A stretch of 64,000 bases of DNA from Theristus sp. LFF4_11 (Eukaryota; Nematoda; Chromadorea; Monhysterida; Xyalidae): positions 62,001 to 126,000 of the forward strand of contig JASANC010002819.1 of the NCBI GenBank assembly GCA_030248135.1. The letters run 5' to 3'. Under the pieces are notes generated by a model. It was not told the origin of the DNA. It did not search any database and saw nothing but the letters and a program-made list of their open reading frames with translations. Each line of letters starts with the position of its first letter. The stretch's first letter is position 1. The translations under genes were made by a program, and so were the position numbers. This document shows, one piece after another, positions 21,401 through 30,161 of this stretch.

Positions 21401-22675
21401 TCCGAATCAGAATCGCTGCTGCTGCTGCTGGAGTCTTTATTTGCAGTAGCCAACTTCTTAGCGGCTGGCTTTTTGGTGTCGGATGGCTTTTGCGGCACGA
21501 TGGATGCTTCACGCTTTTTCGGGGTAGTCGTTTTTTTCTGTTTTTGCTGTTTTTTCTCGTCATCTGGAAAACAACAGAGTTGACTGGAAAGACACTGACC
21601 CTCAGTGCGAACGAGTGTGTTGGGCGTGCGCTCACCGGATGAGTCATCATCGCTCGAGTTGCCACTGGAGTCTTTTTTCCCAGCGATCGTCGTCTTTGCT
21701 GGCGCCGCTGGCAATTTTTTCCCTGCGCCAGCAAGCGACTGAGCCGGTTTCATTTTCTTGGCAGCCTTTGAGTTCGGTGGTGCATCTGAAATTGACCAAA
21801 AATAATTTACGAAGAAATGCAAAAAGCTGGTCAATGATTCGCAGAAGTGAGACGAACCAGAGTCTGGCGAATCGCTGTCACTGTCGCTGCTGCTGCTCGA
21901 CTCTTGGGCGGCCTTGTTAGCCTTAGCGGCTGCTGGCGGCACCGCTGTGAGCGCTTGCTTGATGGGCGCTGGACGCTTTTTGGAATTGTCTTCTTCATCG
22001 TCTGAGAGAGAAAGAAATATCGTGTACCCTTTCAAGCTTCACAAAAAGTTTCAATGCGTTAGACACGTTCATAGTTGTTTTAGTCCGGATGTGGGGGGAG
22101 GGGGCACGGGAGGCCAAGTGGAGTTGGGGGAGGTGGCGCGGCGGTCAAAGATTTGAAGCTAGGTAGCAAAACCGCTAAAAGGCGTTAAACAGCTAGATTA
22201 TGCTAAAAAGCTCAAAATAATGCGTAAAAATAGTCCAACTCTAAACTATAGGGAATTAGCCGATTAGTTTATGATCACGTGATACATGCTTTCTATGCAC
22301 ACCAAACTCCTACACCACAGCAATTTCTGTACAGACAGCATGCATCACGTGATCACCAAGGACGACGCCGATTTGCTATAATTTAAAGTTCGACTGTATT
22401 TTACTGAAAATTAGCGAAGTGTTCAGAAAAGTCGTGCAATGATGTACCGGACGAGTCCGATGATGAAGAATCCGTCTCTGCTTTTTTCGCAGGCCCGTTC
22501 ACTGCAATTATAAACGTTTTCCTTATACAAACAAGTTTTCGTTAGTCAGATACATATGGACAGATTATAGACATCTATCCCAATGGACAATGAACGACCC
22601 AATACCCAATGTTCCTGAGACCAAGAAATGCTACAGCTTACTGGTGAGTTTCGACTTTTTCGCTGCATTCGACTG
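18407..22675 (-). CDS. NOLC1: Nopp140/NOLC1 (nucleolar phosphoprotein, SRP40 C-terminal domain), 5'-incomplete
   Basis: Nopp140 chaperones box H/ACA and C/D snoRNPs between the nucleolus and Cajal bodies. Thirteen exons read: ~22675-22642, 22501-22448, 22001-21858, 21785-21636, 21563-21261, 21172-20882, 20788-20189, 20074-19952, 19729-19601, 19133-19021, 18954-18877, 18787-18707, 18559-18407. The central part alternates Lys/Pro/Ala-rich basic stretches with acidic serine runs (CK2-type SSSSSD), the hallmark of Nopp140. The end is diagnostic: NEPFRRVKP, then GKNFRHEKTKKKRGSYTGG of the SRP40 domain and a final KFDDD. About 750 residues are visible. The N-terminal LisH exon is missing. The first exon found abuts poly-G sequence and a retroelement at 22684 onward, so the gene is either disrupted or interrupted by a misassembly. 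One intron carries a mariner-end fragment at 19345-19472, another a TA-type MITE at 19743-19904, and the 22002-22447 intron another MITE plus a repeat relic. Confidence 0.93.
19743..19904. mobile_element. Small TA-flanked palindromic MITE, copy 1
   Basis: A 162-bp element with ~27-bp inverted ends (CAGTCGAACTCCAATTTATA... and ...TAATTTAGAGTTCGACTG), flanked by TA on both sides. The inner sequence is also palindromic (GGTATGCATGCTTTC with GAAAGCATGCATACC), so the whole unit can fold into one hairpin. It lies in a NOLC1 intron. Further copies are at 22233-22396, 44033-44201 and a half copy at 33246-33301. Confidence 0.85.
22071..22230. repeat. Truncated copy of the CATAGTTGTT repeat family (NOLC1 intron)
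   Basis: Begins CATAGTTGTT, followed by a G-rich tract and the characteristic gctaaaa-rich segment that recurs at 30960-31180, 42600-42900 and 62560-62990. It is cut by the TA-type MITE that starts at 22233. Confidence 0.5.
22233..22396. mobile_element. TA-flanked palindromic MITE, copy 2
   Basis: Same inverted ends as 19743-19904, more diverged (starts GTCCAACTCTAAACTATAGG, ends AAAGTTCGACTG), flanked by TA. The inner palindrome here contains ATCACGTGAT. Lies in a NOLC1 intron. Confidence 0.75.
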
Positions 22676-22683
22676 CTCATTTT

Positions 22684-22990
22684 GTGTGTGAAATGCGAAA
22701 ATGGGGGTGGGGGGTGGAAAAAAGGGAAGTAATAATATATTGTTGGGGTAGAGTGGAAAGAGGATGTGGTGGTGGTGGTGGTCTGTGTTGGTGTGGGTTT
22801 TTGTGGGGGGCGGGGGGGGGGGGGGGGGGGTGGGGGGGGTGTGGGGGGGGGGGAGGAGGGGGTGGGGTGTGATTTGGTGGTTTTGGGGGTTTTAGTGTTT
22901 GTATTTTGTATGTTTTGTGGTTTGTTTGTTTTGGGTTTGTTTTTGTTTTGTTTGTTTTTTGTTTTTTTATCATTAAATTTGGATGACCGA
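22684..22990. other. Poly-G/T low-complexity block, probable assembly artefact
   Basis: Extreme G runs with only T as the frequent alternative base, grading into TTTGTTTGTTTTGGG-type sequence just before the retroelement repeat begins at 23009. This does not look like ordinary genomic sequence in this window. It resembles low-quality or gap-filled consensus. The Gly-rich open frames in it are not genes. Confidence 0.6.
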
Positions 22991-23008
22991 TTTTGACCTC
23001 CCCCTCAA

Positions 23009-24056
23009 ATGAAAGAGAACCACCATGCAACAGCTGGATGTAGTTGTCCTTATAAGAAAACGGACAAATGTCAAAAAACAAGAAAGAGTAACAGCTGCAG
23101 ACTACAAATCTACACACCTGTTCGTCTTCCGAGATGACACTGTCGTTGTCTTCTTCGACTTCGACTCTTTGTCGTTTGGCTGTGACAACGCGTCGTTTGT
23201 CAGCAGAATGAGCGTGTTTGTTGGAACGTCCCATTGATGTCGTCGGGAAAACGAGTGAAAAATCGAAGCAAATGGAGAACGTCACCAGGAAATGCCAATG
23301 TAAAACGTCACACCTGCAAAAAGAAAAAGGATTGTATCGACAGAGACGAAGTAGGTGGAACCGAACACGTTTCGGGCCTGAGTCACAGACGTGTTCGATT
23401 CGTTCGACTAGTGGCCCATCATCAGTGTGATGCTAGCCGAACATTGATGAGCTGAAGAAAACGAATCAGAAAATGGAAAGAGCAAAGGCAACCAATTTTG
23501 TAGGTTGGTCAAGACCAAATTTGAGGAGAACATTGTGATTTGAAGAAGCAAACCGAAAGAAACGGCAGAGTAACCTCTCTTTTGCAAAACCTTGATCAAT
23601 AAGTGTGGAACTTAATAGTTTGATATTAAAAGCAAAATCTTTTTTATCAGAACAGACACGAGCAAAGCGAATGGATTGAGCAGAAAAAATGTTGTAGCCA
23701 ACAGAAGAATGTGTCATACTATCGGCATGAACATACTTGAGAACTTTAAAGCAAAAATCCCGAGTTTTGTCGTGGATGCCTACCCTCAACCCCTTTCAAC
23801 GTTGATTTTGAGGTCAAGAAAATTGGCCTCGGATTGAACAGAATTAGACAAGTTAAGCGGAATGGAAGGGGGATAGATATCCTTTGCTATGTCCATGAAA
23901 TTCACACAGTTCAAAACAAGCAAATCATCAATATATCGACACGCATAGCGAAGTTTGGCAGCATTTTCCTTATTACAACGGTTAGTAAGATACTTGTATT
24001 CCAAACCAGTCAAGGTCAAGCAAGCGAGCTTTGGAGCGCTAACTGAGCCCATTGGG
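23009..24056 (-). repeat. Penelope-like element terminal direct repeat, 3' copy
   Basis: Nearly identical to 28037-29083 (offset 5028). Read on the minus strand it contains the RT C-terminal region, the hammerhead-like motif (23360-23431), the ORF1 first exon (23234-23118) and the 5' end of the ORF1 intron. A direct repeat overlapping the RT 3' end is how the partly tandem 'pseudo-LTR' arrangement of Penelope-like elements appears. Confidence 0.85.
23360..23431 (-). ncRNA. Hammerhead-ribozyme-like core
   Basis: On the minus strand CTGATGA (23425-23419) is followed by a potential stem GGGCC...GGCCC and then GAAAC, the order of the conserved hammerhead core. One T separates CTGATGA from the stem, and I could not find a convincing stem I, so activity is doubtful. 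An inverted repeat CGAACACGT...ACGTGTTCG overlaps the 3' half. The same sequence recurs at 28388-28459. Penelope-like elements are known to carry hammerhead motifs in their terminal repeats, which supports the assignment. Confidence 0.45.
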
Positions 24057-26494
24057 ATGCCTAATACTTGTCGATAAATACTCCCTGCAAATTTGACATA
24101 AGTTTCTCCAACTACAAACCTAATCATGTCTTTGATTTCAGAGCTGTCAAACGAAAGCAAACCAGGTAGTTTGCTATCACAATACTGATAGTAGTCAGAA
24201 TGTTTAGACAAACATAAATACCTCTTCTTGGAGTTTTTGAAGCAAATGTTGACAATATAGTCTAAGCTATCAAAAATAACTTGATGGGGTAAAGCTGTAT
24301 AAAGAGTGCTGAAATCAGCAGAAACAATATTGTCAATGTTATCACATTGTTGTAACATACCCAATACGTCCAGGTTGTTTTTGACTGCCCAAAAACAGTG
24401 GATGCCGTTGTTTGAAAAAACTTGCCTGCAGTAATTGGCGAAATGAGTTTGAAGGGCACACAAGATTTTATGAAGCAGAGTATTGATCGCTTTGCAACTA
24501 GATTGTCTGGCACCAGCAATAAATCTGAAAGAATACGGAATTTTGTGAAGTTTAGGAATAGAAAAGATGGTGGGAAGGACAAGATCGGAGGACTGACAGA
24601 CAGCACCAAACGTAGAACTAACTTTAGCATGAAAGTCAACAATGTCAGTCTCATTTCTAGCAACAGGACAGTAAACGTTATTACCATCATTGGTCATATT
24701 CCCTTCACGATTAAAAGAAACCCCCATTTCATGACACATAACTTGAAGGTAAAACTTTTTACAAATAATAACGAAGTTGTTACTCGCTTTATCAGCTTGG
24801 GCGACAACATAATGAGCGTGCAGATTTTTGAGTTTGGAATGGGGAAATCTAAACGTGCGTGTAGTCCGTTGAACTGTGCGGTGGTAGCTGATTCTATTAC
24901 AAATCAGTCTTTCGCAAAAGATTCGAACACGAATAAGTTCATGAACATTAACACGACATACGTGAGCGATTTTGCACAGAAAATCATGTAAAGCTTCAAT
25001 AAGAGTATCATGAATGTCAGTCCAAGACTTATTCTCACATGATAACCTGAACTTTGATCCTTTACTGAACAGTTCACGGAGACCATCATCCTTAATGATG
25101 TTAAGGTTCCCAGTAATGACATGATTGAAAACAGGGTGCTTAAATTCACTTTGTTCACAAACGCAAACGCCGTGAATTATGGAAGACAATAGTTGAGGAG
25201 TAAGATTTTTCAGCAACTTACTGTGGTTACAGAGCAATCCACTGACCGGCTTATCATACGAATACACAACTCTTACATTTTTAAACTTATGCGCAGTGCG
25301 TGTAGGTGCAAGAGACAAAATGCGATGGTCTTTGAAAAGAGTTTCCAACTTCAGGAATTCAAGTTTCTTGTCAACAAACGGAATGCTAAAAAAGGCTGAG
25401 GGCACTTTACGTGCCCTTTCTGTATTTCTATTGTGAAACTTGCCTGAAAGGAAAGCTTGAACGATTCTTCTAACTGTTGCACTTTGTCCACTGCAGTTTA
25501 CTTTGATAATTGTCCTTTCTGCCTGTATCAATTCACATCTTCGCGCAGAGATCAGCGTATGAAACATACTTTTTCTATCTGCAGGATTTTCTTGATAGAT
25601 CTGAACTAGTTTACCAGCAGTATCAGTAATACATTTCCTTTTGGTTCTGTGCTTTCTTTGACCATGATTCCTTTTTCTACGGCGGATCGACTGTGTGAAA
25701 AAAGGCGAACCTTTTTGTTTGAAGCAAGAAAGGTCTTCTGTAATTTTGCCGTAGTTGTCAATCTTGTCGTTCAACCCAAAAGGAAAGGCAGTACCAAGCA
25801 AACGAATCAAGAAATTCTCAACAGTAAGCAACTGAGCTCTCATAGAAGAAATGGTAACAGCTTCGTTATCCAAGCAAAACAAGACTCTCACCATTAGGTC
25901 GTCAACACAATGTCCATTTTGCGTGAAATGACGCACCAGCAACGTCTGCTTGTCTTTGTTTCGAATATTACGTTGATGTTCCATAATTCGTTGTTTCAGC
26001 ATTCGGGCGGTTTGCCCGACATACTGAAAGCCACATTTGCGACAGGTGATGAGATAGACTACGTTTTTGGATTTGCACGAAGATGAAGAATGAGAAATCA
26101 TCTGATATCGGATATTAGTTGCATGAGACGTGACTAGCTTATCTCGATCAACGGTAACACAAACTCTGCAATTGCGTTCGTCACAGGTTTTGGTTTCATT
26201 GGCTCCAATCAACTTCTTGGACCACCAACTTAAAGCTGGTGAACTTTCATCACTAAGATTGAGCTTGATACATGCAACCTTTTTGTTATAAGTATTGTTA
26301 TGGTTCGTGGGCCGATGGGTTTTACTTCCTGTCTCATAGGCGACTCCTCCTATGAGATGGAAGATGCCGGAGGGATCCGCGGGGCTGCCGCGGTTAAGGA
26401 AGTCCCTCCCCGGTTTCCCAGGTACGACCACCGTCAGACCGGAGGCTAGGCGCCACATGTGCCGGCATACACCGTGACTTTTAACCAGATCCAT
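23466..26494 (-). CDS. Penelope-like retroelement ORF2: N-terminal GIY-YIG endonuclease + reverse transcriptase (frameshifted)
   Basis: The first 902 residues read in one frame to 23786; the rest (HDKTRDF...) continues in another frame from 23789 to 23466, so one indel separates them. Residues 104-154 hold a Cys cluster (C104, C109, C112, C140, C151, C154). The GIY-YIG nuclease follows: VYLIT (146-150), YVGQT (158-162), R169, E226, and the family ending FPFGLN (237-242). The reverse transcriptase occupies the C-terminal half: KASNNFVI (569-576), PKLHK (647-651), SADFSTLY (725-732), GIPMGS (812-817) and YIDD (854-857). In classical Penelope elements the nuclease is C-terminal. An N-terminal nuclease is the permuted arrangement known for Naiad/Chlamys-type elements. 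No in-frame UGA (selenocysteine) is seen in the 902 residues. Upstream ORF1 and the repeats belong to the same element. Confidence 0.92.
26333..26356. repeat. Perfect 8-bp hairpin inside the GC-rich 5' part of ORF2
   Basis: CTCATAGG and CCTATGAG are separated by 8 nt. It sits in a GC-rich stretch (26330-26500) that encodes residues ~1-55 of ORF2 and contrasts with the AT-rich surroundings. It may be a structured RNA start region, or simply coding sequence of different base composition. Confidence 0.5.
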
Positions 26495-26802
26495 ACCCGG
26501 TCCCGCTGGTTGTTTTGCTCTTCGCAGGAGGTACAGCTCCCCCCATTACTGCGAGAATAAAAAGACTAAAGCAAAAGCACTAGTCAGAATTTATGCAACG
26601 AGAAAAAATTAGCCAACTAAAAAGTCTAAACTGATAAACGCAAATCAGGAAACTGCAGAACACTATCACGACAAACTGTCAAAAAACCCAAAGGAAAAAT
26701 GAGGCAGAAAAATAATAAAACCAAAACACGAACCAAAGAACTACTACCATGTGACAAAAACGCACAAAAATAAAAAGGCACAAACAAATTCGTCTACAAG
26801 AT

Positions 26803-28262
26803 TCAGTTCTGCGCGGCCCTACTGCGGATGGCTTCATCGCGTTTCTTATTCATCTGATCAATCACGGCCTTTTCAAGCTGCACCTTGGTGAGGTCGGCCA
26901 TAGTGAGAAACTTTGAATAGTGCCCCTCGACAGAATCAACAACCAAAATCACGTGTGTCTTATTCACGACTTTTTTCTGCTTGCTCTCCAAAGACTTGCG
27001 CACGTAGGAAGCCTTGCGTTGTTCGAAACGATCAACTTCGCTCAGATTCTTGACGATCGACACTGGTTTGTTCTGCGAATTGAGGTGATTCTTGAGATTT
27101 TTCTTCAGTTCCAAGACGCGATAGAAGTGACGTGCTTCACTGAAGTTGACGACGACACACTTTCCTTGCTCCTCGGTGTGAACATTGGCGATGCGCAAAC
27201 TGCTTTCTTCTTCCGCCGGCAATTCGAGTGACGAGACAAAGAATTTGCGGACTTGTTGTTCGAGATTGGGGCCATCAGCCTCACGGTCCATCCAGTAGAT
27301 GCGGATGCTGTTGGCCTTGGTCGCGCGTTCGACATTGTCGAGTCGTTTCGAAACTGCACCAATCTGCTTGCGTGCGCTCGCACCGTTACGCTCAAGAGCT
27401 TCAATTCGCTGAATTGCTTTACGCAAATCAGCTTTTTTAGCAACACTAGCACTAGAAGTAGACCTAGCAGAACTAGTGGAATGTGAGCGGTTACCGGTTT
27501 CAACCTCCTAAACGAAACAAAGACGAATAAATGGCAAATTAAAATGTGTCTAGAACTAAAGACAAAAGGAATTATATAATCAACTATAAGAGCAACTATA
27601 TCCAAAAGGAGAATGTGGGAAAAATACGTGGGCAAGAAGCCCTAATGCGAACCCCGAAGGGCATACGACCTCAAAGGTCGTTAATGCAGTCCCCAACCGA
27701 AGTTGAGGTGGTCGGCACAAGGCCGTAATGCAGACCCCACAAAGGGGCGTCCGACCGAAGTCGGTAATGCAGTCCCCATAAAGGGGCGTCCGACCGAAGT
27801 CGGTAATGCAAGCCACAAGGGCTAGAAGGACAGAGCAAGCAAAGAAATGATGACGTGCCAGTATTAAAAGTTAAGCTGTTACTAAAACTGTATCAAAAAT
27901 AACATAAAAGAGTGCTGAAATAAAAGGTGCGGAGAGAATAGGTCTAAAAAAGTGAAACAGATAGAAAAGCCATAATTCTGTCCGGAGCGGGTGCCAGGGG
28001 CACCACGCCTCACAAACAGAACTATGGTAATCCCAGATGAAAGAGAACCACCATGCAACAGCTGGATGTAGTTGTCCTTATAAGAAAACGGACAAATGTC
28101 AAAAAACAAGAAAGAGTAACAGCTGCAGACTACAAATCTACACACCTGTTCGTCTTCCGAGATGACACTGTCGTTGTCTTCTTCGACTTCGACTCTTTGT
28201 CGTTTGGCTGTGACAACGCGTCGTTTGTCAGCAGAATGAGCGTGTTTGTTGGAACGTCCCAT
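26803..28262 (-). CDS. Penelope-like retroelement ORF1, spliced (coiled coil + RRM-like)
   Basis: Exon 1 is 28262-28146 (39 residues, MGRSNKHAHSADKRR...SEDEQ). Exon 2 is 27507-26803 and begins after TTTCGTTTAG with EVETGNRSHS. Both junctions are phase 0 and GT-AG, giving 273 residues across a 638-nt intron. The N-terminus is basic then acidic. The middle (about residues 65-105) has a heptad-like coiled coil (IQRIEALERNG, VSKRLDNVE). A compact alpha/beta region follows (IRIYWMD, CVVVNFSEARHFYRVLELKK), reminiscent of the RRM plus C-terminal domain of L1 ORF1 proteins. The likely role is RNA binding or particle formation. It precedes ORF2 by 308 bp. Exon 1 is duplicated in the 3' terminal repeat (23234-23118). 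The assignment to the element is strong. The splicing model is inferred. Confidence 0.75.
27640..27830. repeat. Short tandem hairpin array in the ORF1 intron
   Basis: Two nearly perfect ~39-bp units around aaaggggcgtccgaccgaag, each with the palindromes CCGAAGTCGG and CCCCATAAAGGGG, preceded by two or three degenerate units. GC-rich compared with its surroundings. It lies within the intron between the retroelement ORF1 exons, so in the spliced RNA it would be removed. Confidence 0.75.
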
Positions 28263-29083
28263 TGATGTCGTCGGGAAAACGAGTGAAAAATCGAAGCAAA
28301 TGGAGAACGTCACCAGGAAATGCCAATGTAAAACGTCACACCTGCAAAAAGAAAAAGGATTGTATCGACAGAGACGAAGTAGGTGGAACCGAACACGTTT
28401 CGGGCCTGAGTCACAGACGTGTTCGATTCGTTCGACTAGTGGCCCATCATCAGTGTGATGCTAGCCGAACATTGATGAGCTGAAGAAAACGAATCAGAAA
28501 ATGGAAAGAGCAAAGGCAACCAATTTTGTAGGTTGGTCAAGACCAAATTTGAGGAGAACATTGTGATTTGAAGAAGCAAACCGAAAGAAACGGCAGAGTA
28601 ACCTCTCTTTTGCAAAACCTTGATCAATAAGTGTGGAACTTAATAGTTTGATATTAAAAGCAAAATCTTTTTTATCAGAACAGACACGAGCAAAGCGAAT
28701 GGATTGAGCAGAAAAAATGTTGTAGCCAACAGAAGAATGTGTCATACTATCGGCATGAACATACTTGAGAACTTTAAAGCAAAAATCCGGGGTTTTGGGG
28801 GGGATGCCTACCCTCACCCCCTTTCAATGTTGGTTTGGGGGTGAAGAAAATTGGCCTCGGGTTGAACAGAATTAGACAAGTTAGGCGGGAAGGGAGGGGG
28901 AGATATCCTTTGCTATGTCCATGAAATTCACACAGTTCAAAACAAGCAAATCATCAATATATCGACACGCATAGCGAAGTTTGGCAGCATTTTCCTTATT
29001 ACAACGGTTAGTAAGATACTTGTATTCCAAACCAGTCAAGGTCAAGCAAGCGAGCTTTGGAGCGCTAACTGAGCCCATTGGGA
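28037..29083 (-). repeat. Penelope-like element terminal direct repeat, 5' (upstream) copy
   Basis: Direct repeat of 23009-24056. It is the 3' part of a second, 5'-truncated copy placed head-to-tail upstream of the full copy, and supplies the first exon of ORF1. Between 28789 and 28870 its sequence differs from the other copy mainly by changes to G, which looks like base-calling or consensus error rather than evolution. It stops abruptly at 29083 in poly-T/A/G sequence. Confidence 0.85.
28494..29078 (-). pseudogene. RT C-terminal fragment of a truncated Penelope-like copy
   Basis: Encodes the same GSVSAPKLACLTLTGLEYK...YIDDLL and KDFAFNIKLL segments as the full element, in two frames (29078-28881 and 28817-28494) broken near 28820-28880. 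No N-terminal RT or nuclease remains. It belongs to the upstream terminal repeat. Confidence 0.85.
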
Positions 29084-29084
29084 T

Positions 29085-29115
29085 GATTTTTTTTTTTAAT
29101 TTAAAAAAAATGGGT

Positions 29116-29149
<34 letters not shown>

Positions 29150-29200
29150 AAAAATCCGGTTTTTTATAAAATTAAATTTTTTTTTTTGTTGGGGGGGTCG
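29085..29200. other. Poly-T/A/G junction, probable assembly artefact
   Basis: Runs of T, A and a long G run join the retroelement repeat directly to the interior of a hAT-like MITE, without a terminal repeat or target duplication. Together with 22684-22990 it brackets the retroelement. Confidence 0.55.
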
Positions 29201-30142
29201 GGAGACTATTTTCAGAACGATCCGGAAAACTATAAGAGCGAAAATCGTGTTTTATTGAAATTATGTCCATTTCATAGAGGGAAAGTTGCATTTTCAACAG
29301 TAAAACAGGACAATTTTCGACGTGTACTTGAATATTGAACCGTTCTTAGTTGTTCCTCTTTAGAAAATTACCAAAATTTGACTGTGTTCAAAAATTCCTG
29401 TTTGCTGTAGCTAAGTCGGCAACCCCTGTCGACCCGGTCGCCCCCCCCCAAGACACTTACTTTCAGGTTCAACCAGCTATGCTATCTGCCATATGGCGAG
29501 AGCTCACTCTTCAAATCATCGTATCGAAAACACGTACCATGATTTCGCGATCACGTTGCGGGCAACTGACAGACGCAAGTTTAACACGTTAGTTTAGCTC
29601 AGCACGCAAGTTTTAACATGTGGCCATGTTATCGGGTATCTGAAAAACGGTCGTGTGGTGTGGTATTAACCAACGCCTCCGCTCCAATTGTTTAACAATA
29701 TATCGCACAACTTCATTGTAGACCTATAACATACGCCAATCAACAAGATATCATGTTCATCTCATGGCCTACCGACTGAAAAACATGTTCTAAGTTGCAA
29801 GAAAACGATTTCTGAAACGATATTTCAATTCAGTTAAGTCATTTCAACGCTAAAAATTGACTCTAGAAGTCATCCAAATCGAAAAACATGGAGTACGTCG
29901 GTCAAAAAAAAAAAAAAAAAAAAAAAAAAAATGACCAAATAATGACATTTACCTGAGCACACAAAGAAATTGGGAAGAAAATTTGGTTTGACTTTCAAAA
30001 AATTATGCCATAAATCGAATTTTCAGAGCAAAGTAAAAGAAAAATTTTTCTATTTTTTTTAAGTTTGAAAAAAAAAATCCAAATTTTTTTTTTAAAAACG
30101 AAAAAAAAATTAAAAAAAAATTTTTCAAAGCCCCTAACCCTA
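29201..30142 (-). mobile_element. hAT-like non-autonomous element, family A, copy 1 (truncated)
   Basis: Reverse-oriented copy of 31262-32308. Its terminus CCCCTAACCCTA is at 30131-30142. The other end is lost at the artefact-like junction at 29200. It shares the internal block from the FTIR-distal region (ttttcgctcttatag equivalent) to the A/T-rich terminus. It contains a long poly-A run at about 29907-29930 that the other copies lack. Confidence 0.85.
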
Positions 30143-30161
30143 GGTGGGGGGTACACACCCC

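Noticed and set aside
22684..22996. Gly/Val-rich open frames
   Set aside because: They arise from the poly-G/T block, which looks like an artefact.
23780..23795. Programmed -1 frameshift site in the retroelement RT
   Set aside because: AAAGGGG is present but not in the required codon phase, and no downstream structure is evident.
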